Shown here one piece after another: positions 1-7,454 of a DNA stretch of 14,313 nucleotides. The notes under the pieces are model-generated. The model did not search any database, was not told the origin of the DNA, and was given only the letters and a program-made list of their open reading frames with translations. Positions within the stretch are counted from its first letter, which is position 1, and each line of letters begins with the position of its first letter. Position numbers and translations under genes: made by a program. Source of the stretch: Myxococcales bacterium (GTDB lineage Bacteria; Myxococcota_C; UBA6777); the NCBI GenBank assembly GCA_027005175.1, contig JALTMC010000553.1:1-14313 (forward strand), in the 5' to 3' direction.

Positions 1-216
1 CGAGGGCTCCCGTCCGCAAAAGTCCAACGAAGGCTCCCGTCCGCAACGCTCCAACCAAGACTCCCGCCCGCAACGCTCCAACCAAGACTCCCGCCCGCAA
101 AAGTCCAACGAGGGCTCCCGTCCGCAAAAGTCCAACGAAGGCTCCCGTCCGCAACGCTCCAACGAAGACTCCCGCCCGCAAAAGTCCAACGAAGGCTCCC
201 GTCCGCAAAACTCCAG
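1..216. repeat. 27-bp tandem repeat, eight units
   Basis: Eight consecutive 27-bp units run from the window edge to 216, so the array may be longer. Only seven positions of the unit vary (2, 4, 6, 13 and 20-22). The last three switch together between AAG and CGC when read from base 2. Because 27 is divisible by three and no unit contains a stop in any frame, the array can encode a nine-residue peptide repeat. Confidence 0.93.
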
Positions 217-325
217 CTCTTCCACGAAAATAGTCGAAGTCCCCGAACATAGTCGAAAATACGGGCGGGTTCGAGCTGTGACTTCCCTTTCTTCTCTCTT
301 CCACGAAAAGAGTCGAAACCCATGA
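2..325 (+). CDS. Possible C-terminal tail of a gene entering from the left (9-residue repeats)
   Basis: No start lies in the window; this is a candidate partial gene only. Reading from base 2, each 27-bp unit gives the nine-residue pattern (E/Q)(G/D)SRPQ(K/R)SN, and the frame stays open to a TGA at 323-325. In this frame two variable bases are silent and the rest give E/Q, G/D and K/R. The K/R swap needs three base changes (AAG to CGC), which suggests selection on protein in this frame. Basic, Ser/Arg/Asn-rich tails of this kind are known on some RNA-binding proteins such as DEAD-box helicases. The main alternative is the frame from base 3, which gives (K/R)(A/T)P(V/A)RKSPT-like units, resembles histone H1-like tails and stops at TAG 231-233. 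All minus-strand frames are also open through the array. The family cannot be named from this fragment, and the array may be non-coding. Confidence 0.33.
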   Translation, partial: EGSRPQKSNEGSRPQRSNQDSRPQRSNQDSRPQKSNEGSRPQKSNEGSRPQRSNEDSRPQKSNEGSRPQNSSSSTKIVEVPEHSRKYGRVRAVTSLSSLFHEKSRNP

Positions 326-371
326 AAATAGTCGAAAATACGGGTGAGTCCAGGTTGTGACTCCCCTTCCA
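217..371. repeat. 79-bp imperfect tandem duplication with a 14-bp sub-repeat
   Basis: Positions 217-295 and 296-371 are similar copies with a 79-bp offset. Both begin CTCTTCCACGAAAA and both contain TAGTCGAAAATACGGG (250-265 and 329-344) and a GTGACT(T/C)CCCTT block. Each copy holds two versions of a 14-bp motif close to CGAAAATAGTCGAA, 19 bp apart. These are at 225-238, 244-257, 304-317 and 323-336. The duplication fills most of the gap between the 27-bp array and the DUF547 gene. Confidence 0.85.
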
Positions 372-414
372 TAATCTACGGGCGAAAGCCGGATTTGGTG
401 GGGGATGATGTCAA

Positions 415-1287
415 CTATTGCTGATTGAGGTTCCAATCGTATGGAATATAGGCCACCTTGTAGCCTTGCAGTGGGATTTGTTGGTTTTTGGGTCGGTAGA
501 GATTGATGAAGTCAAGGATGCGATCAGAGGCTTGCTTGGGCTTCTTCTGTGCTTGGAGCCAGTTGGTAAAGTCCAGACGGAACCATTGGAAGATAGAGGA
601 GAGATGGATCGTTTTGTTCGCTTCATCTACCCGGACATTACGAGATTGCGAGACGAATTTTTTGGCTTCGCGGTTGAGTTGAGCTTCGAGTTTCGCTCCT
701 GTAAAGGCTTCCGGTGGAAGATGAGGACAGCCAATGGATGCACAGTTGAGCGCAAAGTGTACACGTGGTTCTTGGAATCTTGGGCGGATAAGACAATTCT
801 CCAGGTCGTATAGATTGTATCGCTTTCCCCCATACAAAAAGCGAAGTAAGGCAAAGAATCGGACCTTACGTGGATAGGAGATCAGGTTGTTCCAAGGGGA
901 GACTTGGAGCACTGCACGTAACACAGAAGCATTGTAGGCATTGATCCAATAGGCTAGACGGTCCTGATGTGTTGAGAATAGCTTTGGATGCGAGTTTGGG
1001 CTCACGTTTGCCAGCACAGAGAGATAGCGATCCAGAGTTGTTTGTTCTTGGGCCAGTGTTTTGTAATTTACCCGACCCTTTGTATTCACATGCTTCTTGA
1101 GTATCTTGTGAAACATCGATGACAGATACTTTGCTTGCTCTATAGCTTCTTGTTCTGTCATCGATGGTTGGGACAATGTGGTAGGCCAAAATCCCAAACT
1201 CCATAATGTGACTCCCGTCCCTACAACGAGAACCAAAGTGCTACCTGCGATCCACCACATACGTTTTTTCCACTTCTGCGTTGTCAT
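415..1287 (-). CDS. DUF547 family protein, membrane-anchored
   Basis: This is a 290-residue protein of the DUF547 family; its biochemical role is not established. Family hallmarks are the YWINAYNA block (about residues 113-120), the segment HFALNCASIGCP (177-188) with two conserved cysteines, and a C-terminal YIPYDWNLN motif (280-288). One hydrophobic segment at residues 11-33 follows a Lys/Arg-rich start (KWKKRM) and should act as a signal anchor or uncleaved signal. The DUF547 domain would then lie in the periplasm. The ATG at 1285-1287 is preceded by a GGATTGAG sequence that may act as a weak ribosome site. The gene is divergent from the cysteine-rich lipoprotein gene across about 180 bp, so the two promoters must lie there. 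It is followed by a repeat-filled gap with no clear terminator. The family call is firm. Confidence 0.9.
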   Translation of the reverse strand: MTTQKWKKRMWWIAGSTLVLVVGTGVTLWSLGFWPTTLSQPSMTEQEAIEQAKYLSSMFHKILKKHVNTKGRVNYKTLAQEQTTLDRYLSVLANVSPNSHPKLFSTHQDRLAYWINAYNASVLRAVLQVSPWNNLISYPRKVRFFALLRFLYGGKRYNLYDLENCLIRPRFQEPRVHFALNCASIGCPHLPPEAFTGAKLEAQLNREAKKFVSQSRNVRVDEANKTIHLSSIFQWFRLDFTNWLQAQKKPKQASDRILDFINLYRPKNQQIPLQGYKVAYIPYDWNLNQQ

Positions 1288-1442
1288 CTCAATCCATTGC
1301 TTCTTCTAACTACGATTGTGATCTGTCTCTGGCCAAAGAACTTTCGTATCGTGACTCTCCCGCTTGTCTTGTGGTAAGATATTCCAGGTCTCTGGTAACA
1401 GGGACTGTGTTGTACATGATGTACCTTGTTGTAAGTATGTAT

Positions 1443-1458
1443 CCTTTGGTGCCAAAGG
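1443..1458. promoter_or_regulatory. Inverted repeat overlapping the ribosome binding site
   Basis: The sequence CCTTTGGTGCCAAAGG has 7-bp complementary arms around a 2-base centre. Its right arm contains AAAGG, the best Shine-Dalgarno candidate for the ATG at 1468 (spacing 9). It could be a protein operator or a small hairpin that limits access to the ribosome site. The sequence alone does not show that it is functional. Confidence 0.35.
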
Positions 1459-1467
1459 TTGTTTTCG

Positions 1468-3486
1468 ATGCGATTGTATTTTAGCCGGGAACATTTCGTT
1501 CCATCTGTTTGTCCAGGGTCGTTCTCAGGTGTATATCGTTACATTCGATGGGTAGGGCTTGTGTTGTTGGGCGGCTTTCTCTTTGCGGGGTTTTTCTTTT
1601 TTCCGTCCTGTTCCGAACCTCCCAAGTGCGACAAGGATAGACCATGCTCTGGAACCTTGGTTTGTCTTAACGGAAAATGTGAGCGAAAGCGTTGCTCTCT
1701 CGATGAAGAGTGTGCACCTTCCGATATTTGCGACAAGGTGATAAGTCGCTGCAAACGCCGACCTGGACCGACCTGGGAGTGCCGAACCGATTCGGAGTGT
1801 CGGCAAGGTGAGATCTGTGAAGGGGGACTCTGCCGTATTCGTGGTTCGGAACCAAGACAGGAAGTGACAACTCCTGACCGAGACCCGAATGCCTGTGTTC
1901 CAACCTGCCGACAAGGCTTTAAGTGTGACAAAGGGTTGTGTGTCGAGTTGGCCAAAGATCCCCCTTGTAAATTCAACAGCGACTGCAAAGATGATCGCAA
2001 ATGCAATATCGCTGTGGACCTGTGCCAGTTTCCTTGTACAACAGATGTCGTATGCAAGGGAGGCCGCAAGTGTGTGAGTGGTTTTTGTCAGTTTACCACC
2101 GAGCCGGAGTGTAGTGACAAGAAGCCTTGTACAGCTCCCAAACAGTGTCTTCAAGGAAAGTGTGTGGAGCCAGAGTGTCATGCTCAAAAGCCGTGCTCTG
2201 CACCCAAGATCTGCAAGAGTAACAAGTGTATTGAGCCCGAGTGTCACGACAAGAAGCCGTGTCCTTCACCCAAGGTCTGTCGCAATAACAAATGTGAAGC
2301 TCCACCGAACAAATGTGATGGTGCGACTCCTTGTACTGCAAGTGATCGCAAGTGCTTTCGAGGCCAGTGTCAGCCCAAAGATTACTGTGAAAAAGACACC
2401 GACTGCAACAACCAGAAGTGCTACAAAAACGCATGTGGAGCCTGTCAGCAAACCAGCGATTGTCAATCTTTTGAAGCCTGCCAACAGGGCAAGTGTGTGA
2501 CGGTGGAGAAGAAGATCGGAGAGGCTTGCAAAGCCTCCGCAGAGTGTGTGAAAAATGCGACCTGTGCAGGTGATCGCAGTGGCAAACAGGCATGTCGTAA
2601 GATCTGTAAACCGCTGGATGCAAACCCCGGATGTGATCCAGGAACAGGTTGTGCGTTGTTGGGCAAAACCTTCTCAGGTGGGTGCTTTCCTGTAATTCCC
2701 AACGGTCTCCAAGAGGGAGCGGACTGCACAGGTGTTAATAAAAACAAGTGTGCCATCGAGCTGACCTGTGTCGGACAGGGCAATAACTCTTCACTGTGTA
2801 TGCGATACTGCAACCAGAACCAAGCGAGCTGTCCCAACCAGGGGAAATGTTTGTCGATCGGTTCCGATCCTGTGGGTGTATGTGAAATTAAAGGTGGCAG
2901 TGGGAATGTCAAACCAGGCCAGGCCTGCAAAAACAATGCAGAATGTACAAAAGGAGCGGCCTGTGTGGCCGCTGGTGGAGGGATTCATAAAATCGATATT
3001 TGTATGACCTTGTGCAATCCGACATCTCCAAGTTGCCCAAACGCCGCGAGTTGTGTTGGAACCAGCAATCCTTCTGTGGGGGTGTGCCAACCCTCTTGTC
3101 GTAAGAAAGCAGACTGTGCCTCTGGTCTTTGTTTGGGTGGGGCCGGTGCTGGCACTTGTACCACCGGCTGCGACCCATACCAAGCGGTCTGCTCCTCCGG
3201 GCAAACATGTGATGTTGTTCCTGATCCAAGTGGTGCCTTGAAGGGCGTGTGTGGTCCGGCAAGCCGTTCGGGCTTGGCGACCAATGGCGTTTGTTTGGTG
3301 GGAGCCTTTGCCTGCAAAGTTGGTCTGATTTGTATCGCTCTAATTCGAAATAGCGCAGGTAATCTCGTTGGTCGATGTGGAATTCCATGTCAACCGGGCA
3401 GTACCAACTGTCCAAGAGGTACATTTTGCAAACGCTCCACCAGCAATCTCGTGGGTGGCAAAGCTTTGTTTGGTTGCATTCAATGA
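1468..3486 (+). CDS. Large cysteine-rich lipoprotein with tandem Cys repeats
   Basis: This is a 672-residue surface or periplasmic lipoprotein candidate containing about 90 cysteines. A hydrophobic stretch at residues 27-45 ends in FFPSC, an unusual lipobox with Cys48 as the likely lipidated residue. Residues 50-345 are short Cys-repeat modules of about 20-25 residues, mostly of the form C-x(5)-C-x(5)-C-x(3-4)-C. Three adjacent 22-residue copies at 213-278, each starting PEC, are nearly identical. Residues 345-672 hold about five larger units of roughly 60 residues, each with a C-x(3)-C pair near its middle. The layout recalls the Cys-rich EB/Dickkopf-like repeats common in myxobacterial lipoproteins, but I cannot assign a named domain with certainty. 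I chose ATG 1468 because AAAGG lies 9 bases upstream; TTG 1459 in the same frame is the alternative. The TGA stop overlaps the next gene's ATG (ATGA), implying coupled translation. Confidence 0.85.
   Translation: MRLYFSREHFVPSVCPGSFSGVYRYIRWVGLVLLGGFLFAGFFFFPSCSEPPKCDKDRPCSGTLVCLNGKCERKRCSLDEECAPSDICDKVISRCKRRPGPTWECRTDSECRQGEICEGGLCRIRGSEPRQEVTTPDRDPNACVPTCRQGFKCDKGLCVELAKDPPCKFNSDCKDDRKCNIAVDLCQFPCTTDVVCKGGRKCVSGFCQFTTEPECSDKKPCTAPKQCLQGKCVEPECHAQKPCSAPKICKSNKCIEPECHDKKPCPSPKVCRNNKCEAPPNKCDGATPCTASDRKCFRGQCQPKDYCEKDTDCNNQKCYKNACGACQQTSDCQSFEACQQGKCVTVEKKIGEACKASAECVKNATCAGDRSGKQACRKICKPLDANPGCDPGTGCALLGKTFSGGCFPVIPNGLQEGADCTGVNKNKCAIELTCVGQGNNSSLCMRYCNQNQASCPNQGKCLSIGSDPVGVCEIKGGSGNVKPGQACKNNAECTKGAACVAAGGGIHKIDICMTLCNPTSPSCPNAASCVGTSNPSVGVCQPSCRKKADCASGLCLGGAGAGTCTTGCDPYQAVCSSGQTCDVVPDPSGALKGVCGPASRSGLATNGVCLVGAFACKVGLICIALIRNSAGNLVGRCGIPCQPGSTNCPRGTFCKRSTSNLVGGKALFGCIQ
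2104..2301 (+). repeat. Three 66-bp in-frame repeats inside the lipoprotein gene
   Basis: Residues 213-234, 235-256 and 257-278 of the lipoprotein are three copies of a 22-residue module: PEC, four residues, then KPC or equivalent, APK or SPK, a third Cys and a final KC. The copies keep all cysteine positions and differ mainly in the residues between them. This indicates recent in-frame duplication within an older family of Cys modules. Confidence 0.8.
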
Positions 3487-4292
3487 TCGCAAATCAGCCC
3501 TCCATATTTTTTACAGAAGACCATGGAAAACCCCGATCTGCCTGGGCTTTGGAATTTAAGAATATCTCCAAGTCCTTCGATGGCAATCAGGTTCTTCGGG
3601 ATATAAACCTCGCCATTGAATGGGGTGAGATTCTCTCTTTGGTAGGCAACTCAGGGACCGGAAAGTCGATCTTGGTGAAGATGCTGATCGGCTTAGTGCA
3701 ACCCACTTCAGGCACGATCTCGGTGGGAGGGATGGAGACACAGGGTTTGTCTGAGATGGAGTGGATGCCCATCCGTAAGAAGGTCTCCATGGTCTTTCAG
3801 GCCAATGCTTTGTTTGACTCCATGACTGTCTACGAAAACATTGCTTATCCTCTGCGTCAACAGTTTGATCTGCCCGAGTCTGAAATTAAAGACCGGGTCG
3901 CGCAGGTGTTGGAGTGGGTCCTCTTGCCAGGGATTCAACATCAATTTCCACATGAACTCAGTGGAGGGATGCGCAAACGTGTAGGAGTGGCGCGTGGAAT
4001 TGTGACAGAGCCCCAGGTCTTGTTGTACGATGAGCCAACAGCAGGGCTTGATCCTGTGAGTACGACAGCTGTTGACGATATGATCAAGCGCTTTCAACGC
4101 GAGCGAGGGGTGACCTCGATCGTGATTACCCACGACCTCAAAAGTGCGATGAATGTAGGAGACCGGGTGGCTTTCTTAAATGATGGTGTGGTGTGGGCTT
4201 GTGCTCCCCCCGATGCTCTGTTGGCTCTCTCCGACCCCGTAGTGCAGAGTTTTTTTGAAGGATATCGTATGGCAATGGAGTTGCTACAGTGA
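3483..4292 (+). CDS. ABC transporter ATPase, Mla (phospholipid transport) type
   Basis: This is a 269-residue nucleotide-binding subunit that should hydrolyse ATP on the cytoplasmic side of an ABC complex. Visible motifs are Walker A GNSGTGKS (55-62), Q-loop Gln106, signature LSGGM (159-163), Walker B VLLYDEP (179-185), the D-loop through GLDP, and H-loop His217. The segments ALFDSMTVYENIAYPLR (109-125) and DPVVQSFFEG (251-260) match the MlaF/Ttg2A group that powers phospholipid or sterol movement between membranes. No MlaE permease or MlaD substrate-binding gene is present here. Its ATG at 3483 overlaps the preceding TGA, and its TGA overlaps the next GTG. It is therefore almost certainly translated with the two flanking lipoproteins. 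A longer reading frame reaching back to 3375 would overlap the lipoprotein gene and is not credible. The class is firm; the exact substrate is unknown. Confidence 0.92.
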   Translation: MIANQPSIFFTEDHGKPRSAWALEFKNISKSFDGNQVLRDINLAIEWGEILSLVGNSGTGKSILVKMLIGLVQPTSGTISVGGMETQGLSEMEWMPIRKKVSMVFQANALFDSMTVYENIAYPLRQQFDLPESEIKDRVAQVLEWVLLPGIQHQFPHELSGGMRKRVGVARGIVTEPQVLLYDEPTAGLDPVSTTAVDDMIKRFQRERGVTSIVITHDLKSAMNVGDRVAFLNDGVVWACAPPDALLALSDPVVQSFFEGYRMAMELLQ

Positions 4293-5848
4293 GATTGCGA
4301 GTGGATTTGCGCGGCATTGGTTTTTGGTTACTGTGTACCGTTTGGCTCATGGGTTGTGGTCCCACTCTCAAGCTGGCACGCCAACAAGAAAAACAGGGAA
4401 AGCAAGATCTAGCACTACATACTTATCGCCAAATCGCCAAAAAAGAAGGCTCAGAAGAGGCTCGAAGAGCACAGATCGCTGTGGTGAAGCTCTTGTTGAA
4501 GCGAGAGAGCTGGAAGCCTCTCTCTGTTGAAGTCTCTCGGCTGAACAGCTTCCTCGACGCAGATGGACCGTGGTACCAGCGGTATCACTCTCAAAAGACG
4601 ATCTGGGAGCAAGGCTTTCAAGAGATAAAAAAAGTGTTGTTGGACGGTGCGCGATTTACCTTTAAGAAAGCACGCCGGTTGGGAGACCCCAACGCCTATA
4701 TCGCAGCGGGTAAGATGTATGGCTTGTTTGTGGAGCGGTTTGGTAAAAGCAAAGAACGCGCCGAAGCTGCCGCAGGTCGAGGGGTCGCGTTTGCTGTTCG
4801 AGGCGATTGCTCCGGTGCCTTGCGCTGGTTTCAACGAGCGTTACAGTGGTCTCCTGGATTACGCGCCACACCCAACACCCGAACTTATCTCAAAGATCCA
4901 CAACTCAACTCCCCACCTGAGGTTCTCAGTCAATGGCTTAAATGGCAAGCCGTGCGCGGAGATCTGGGGTGTCGTTTGCGTCTTTGGCTCGAAGCCAAAG
5001 CACATGGCGATGACAAAAAGAAGTCCGCTTATGCGGACTTTGCTACGGCTGAACAAGCCGCTCGCGCTTTTGTGCATCGGGCTCCCTACCTCGGTGGACA
5101 GGATCTTCTGCGACACACTCTCCTCTTAGAGCGAGCAGGTGCCTTTCTCGCCGCTTTACGGCTGCTGGTGGTTATCATCGATGACAATCGCTCTCCTCGG
5201 ATGTATATTGTTGCCAAACAACGAGCCCTTCAGGTGTTTGGTAAAACAAATCGATGGAAACCGCTGTTGGCCGTACTGGTTCCCAAACTGGCAAAGATCC
5301 CTTTTGGCAAGAGAGACATCTTTTGGAAACGTGTTCAGTATCTTAGCAATCTCTACAGTGCACGCAAAGCGCAGTCTATGGCCCAGCACAAACAGGGGAA
5401 GGCCGCAGTCCATGAGCTTCTTAAAAAGTATCGTCAGGCTCCACAGCAGCGGCAAATGCTCTTGTACCGAGCCGCCTTGATTTACGAACTGAATTTAAAG
5501 CAGTTCTCTCAGGCACTGCAACTCTATGGAGAGTTGATCACCAAACACCCGAAGCATCCGACAGTTGGTAAGGCTTTGTATCGCTCTGCCCAATTGTTTG
5601 AAAAGAACAAACAGCTTCGCGAGGCCATTCGTTATTATGTGAGGCTTGGCCGCTTTCAACCCAAACATCCCATCGCACCGCGCTCTTACTTTCAAGCCTA
5701 TATGCTTCAACGCAAACTAGGACGCCGTCGCAGTGCTCGTCGTTTGCGACGCTTGATCCTGCGACGTTACCCCACCTCCCTTGCCGCAGCCCGCCTTGTC
5801 AAAATGCGTCGCAGAGAACGACGACGTAGGCGTCGAAGACGACGGTGA
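4289..5848 (+). CDS. TPR-repeat lipoprotein with polyarginine C-terminus
   Basis: This is a 519-residue predicted lipoprotein. It begins at GTG, overlapping the ATPase stop (GTGA). The hydrophobic signal at residues 9-22 ends in LMGC with Cys23 as the lipid site. The rest is largely helical. Clear tetratricopeptide-like helices occur at about 385-500, including the YRAALIYELNLKQFSQALQLY region and KALYRSAQLFEKN followed by AIRYYVRLG. Less regular repeats appear around 130-190. TPR lipoproteins of this kind usually act as scaffolds in the envelope. The last residues are MRRRE followed by nine arginines, encoded by a mixture of CGA, CGT, AGG, AGA and CGG. The gene converges on the copper monooxygenase-like gene with only 18 bp between stops, and I see no terminator hairpin. 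The TPR call is good; the partner is unknown, though the ATPase and Cys-rich lipoprotein are natural candidates. Confidence 0.83.
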   Translation: MRLRVDLRGIGFWLLCTVWLMGCGPTLKLARQQEKQGKQDLALHTYRQIAKKEGSEEARRAQIAVVKLLLKRESWKPLSVEVSRLNSFLDADGPWYQRYHSQKTIWEQGFQEIKKVLLDGARFTFKKARRLGDPNAYIAAGKMYGLFVERFGKSKERAEAAAGRGVAFAVRGDCSGALRWFQRALQWSPGLRATPNTRTYLKDPQLNSPPEVLSQWLKWQAVRGDLGCRLRLWLEAKAHGDDKKKSAYADFATAEQAARAFVHRAPYLGGQDLLRHTLLLERAGAFLAALRLLVVIIDDNRSPRMYIVAKQRALQVFGKTNRWKPLLAVLVPKLAKIPFGKRDIFWKRVQYLSNLYSARKAQSMAQHKQGKAAVHELLKKYRQAPQQRQMLLYRAALIYELNLKQFSQALQLYGELITKHPKHPTVGKALYRSAQLFEKNKQLREAIRYYVRLGRFQPKHPIAPRSYFQAYMLQRKLGRRRSARRLRRLILRRYPTSLAAARLVKMRRRERRRRRRRRR

Positions 5849-5866
5849 TATTCACATCTTGGATGC

Positions 5867-7258
5867 TCAGTCTGCGGCTGTGATGAAGAGAACTCCCAAA
5901 CACATCTCATCGAGGGTTCCGTCACCCCAGTTGAGGTCTTTGGGTTTTGTTTTCTTTCCATCGAGGACGGGTTGGTTGGCGGCGCTGTTGTCCCAAACGC
6001 AGGTTAGTTTAATCTTTTCACCTTTTTCGAGCCGGATGGGTTTGAGCAGTTGGTAGCTGCCCTGCCAGTTAAAATCCCAGCTCGGTATTTTGAGTCCACA
6101 GGCTTTTGTTTTGCCATCCTTTCCTAGAATCGTGATAGCTCCACTTCTTCCTCGGGTGTGCAGGTGTAGTCCAAAGCCATGGAGGTTGAGGGCTCGTTTG
6201 TCACTCAATGCACGTACAAAACTGTGCTCGGTATTCGCTGTCCCTGCTGGTATTCCCATTGTTTTTGCGATCACCCAGCTGGGATCGGCGAAGGGTTGAA
6301 TAAAGCCTTCTTTTTTGACTTTATCTGCGACCTGAAAATGAATGGCACTCTGGTCTGGCTTGGGATTGTTGGACAGCACATTGTAGTGCATCTGTAAAAT
6401 GATTTTCGAGCCACCTGGAATTTTAACTCCAGTGCCTTTGGGAAAGACTGAAACATCTCGACCGGGTGCCCATGCGCCGATCCAACGTATGCTGGTAAAG
6501 GCTTTGATATTATTTCCTCCTCCTTTGCCCGTTGGACCACCATAACAAGAGTATCCTTCGTCAGGATCAGCATCATCATACTTCTTAAAGGTATCGATCG
6601 CCTTGGGTGGAACTACAAAAGCGATCAGGTGATGGGCTATCTTTTTGTTGCCTGCCAGTATCTTGTAGCCTGTGATAAATTTATCTTTTTTATGGGGCCA
6701 GTCGATCATAAAGCAACGGTAGTCATCGGGCATGTTTTTTGGCTTGTAGGCCACAGGTAGCTTGATCTTAACATCAGCTCGAATGGTTGGAACAGGTTTA
6801 AGAGCTGCTGGTTTTTTATAGGTTGAGGCTTTGCCTTCGACTGCGCCTTTGTCGATCCACTCTACAAGGGTTTTGATGTCCTTGTCGCTCATCCCAAAAT
6901 CTTGCTCGTATTGATTGCAGGTGTTGTCGGGTTTCCAAGGAGGCATTCGACGACTTTTCACTTCATTCTTGATCGCGATCTTGTATTGAAATACGTCCTT
7001 ATAGGTCATTAAATTGAAAGGTCCAATCTGTCCAGGTTGATGACAACCCTGACACTTTTGTTCGATAATCGCACGAACATCTTTATGGTATGTTAGACCC
7101 ACTTCAGTCTGCTTGGGTGGGTTGTTGCTCGTATTGCTGTTTGTGTTGTTGTTGTTTTTCGTATTGTCAGGTGGCGTACCACAACTCGTAGCCGTTACAA
7201 GCCAGATAGATAGTACCAACAAACTAGCCCTTCGGGTGAACACTATCAATGTATGCAC
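5867..7258 (-). CDS. Cytochrome c / copper type II monooxygenase-like lipoprotein
   Basis: This is a 463-residue exported protein. I place the start at GTG 7256-7258 because AAGGAG (7266-7271) lies 7 bases upstream; a TTG 24 bases further up is less likely. The signal peptide ends in TATSC (Cys26), then an Asn/Thr-rich linker. A haem c site CQGCH (69-73) follows, and Met105 in RRMPPW is a possible sixth haem ligand. The second part resembles peptidylglycine/dopamine beta-monooxygenases. His-His 209-210 and His291 (QMHYN) match one copper site. His365 and His367 (LHLHTRG) plus Met452 (DEMC) match the other. All six expected copper ligands are therefore visible. Such enzymes hydroxylate C-H bonds using ascorbate or another reductant; here the fused haem may deliver electrons. 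The substrate is unknown. It lies last in the minus-strand series, 196 bp after the permease stop. Confidence 0.85.
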   Translation of the reverse strand: MHTLIVFTRRASLLVLSIWLVTATSCGTPPDNTKNNNNTNSNTSNNPPKQTEVGLTYHKDVRAIIEQKCQGCHQPGQIGPFNLMTYKDVFQYKIAIKNEVKSRRMPPWKPDNTCNQYEQDFGMSDKDIKTLVEWIDKGAVEGKASTYKKPAALKPVPTIRADVKIKLPVAYKPKNMPDDYRCFMIDWPHKKDKFITGYKILAGNKKIAHHLIAFVVPPKAIDTFKKYDDADPDEGYSCYGGPTGKGGGNNIKAFTSIRWIGAWAPGRDVSVFPKGTGVKIPGGSKIILQMHYNVLSNNPKPDQSAIHFQVADKVKKEGFIQPFADPSWVIAKTMGIPAGTANTEHSFVRALSDKRALNLHGFGLHLHTRGRSGAITILGKDGKTKACGLKIPSWDFNWQGSYQLLKPIRLEKGEKIKLTCVWDNSAANQPVLDGKKTKPKDLNWGDGTLDEMCLGVLFITAAD

Positions 7259-7454
7259 TGGGGATCTCCTTCTCACCAACAAAATGTACTTCTCTTTTTT
7301 CTCGCTTACCTGAACAAAATAGGTTCATAGGGTATCAACCCTCTGGCTTTGGTTGGGGATTGTTGACATACCTACTTTGCTCCCTTGTAGATTACACTGT
7401 AAATGTTGAGAAGTTGTGCAGAGGGAGAGATTGTTCGGAAAAAGATCGCACGGG

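Noticed and set aside
380-394. Terminator hairpin after the DUF547 gene (GGCGAAAGCC)
   Set aside because: The stem is only three base pairs around a GAAA loop and is not followed by a T-run on the minus strand.
418-813. 131-codon plus-strand ORF opposite the DUF547 gene
   Set aside because: It is a shadow of the conserved DUF547 coding sequence, with no ribosome site or family features.
5849-5866. Bidirectional terminator between the convergent TPR and copper monooxygenase-like genes
   Set aside because: The 18-bp gap contains no inverted repeat or T-run; any terminator would have to lie within the genes.
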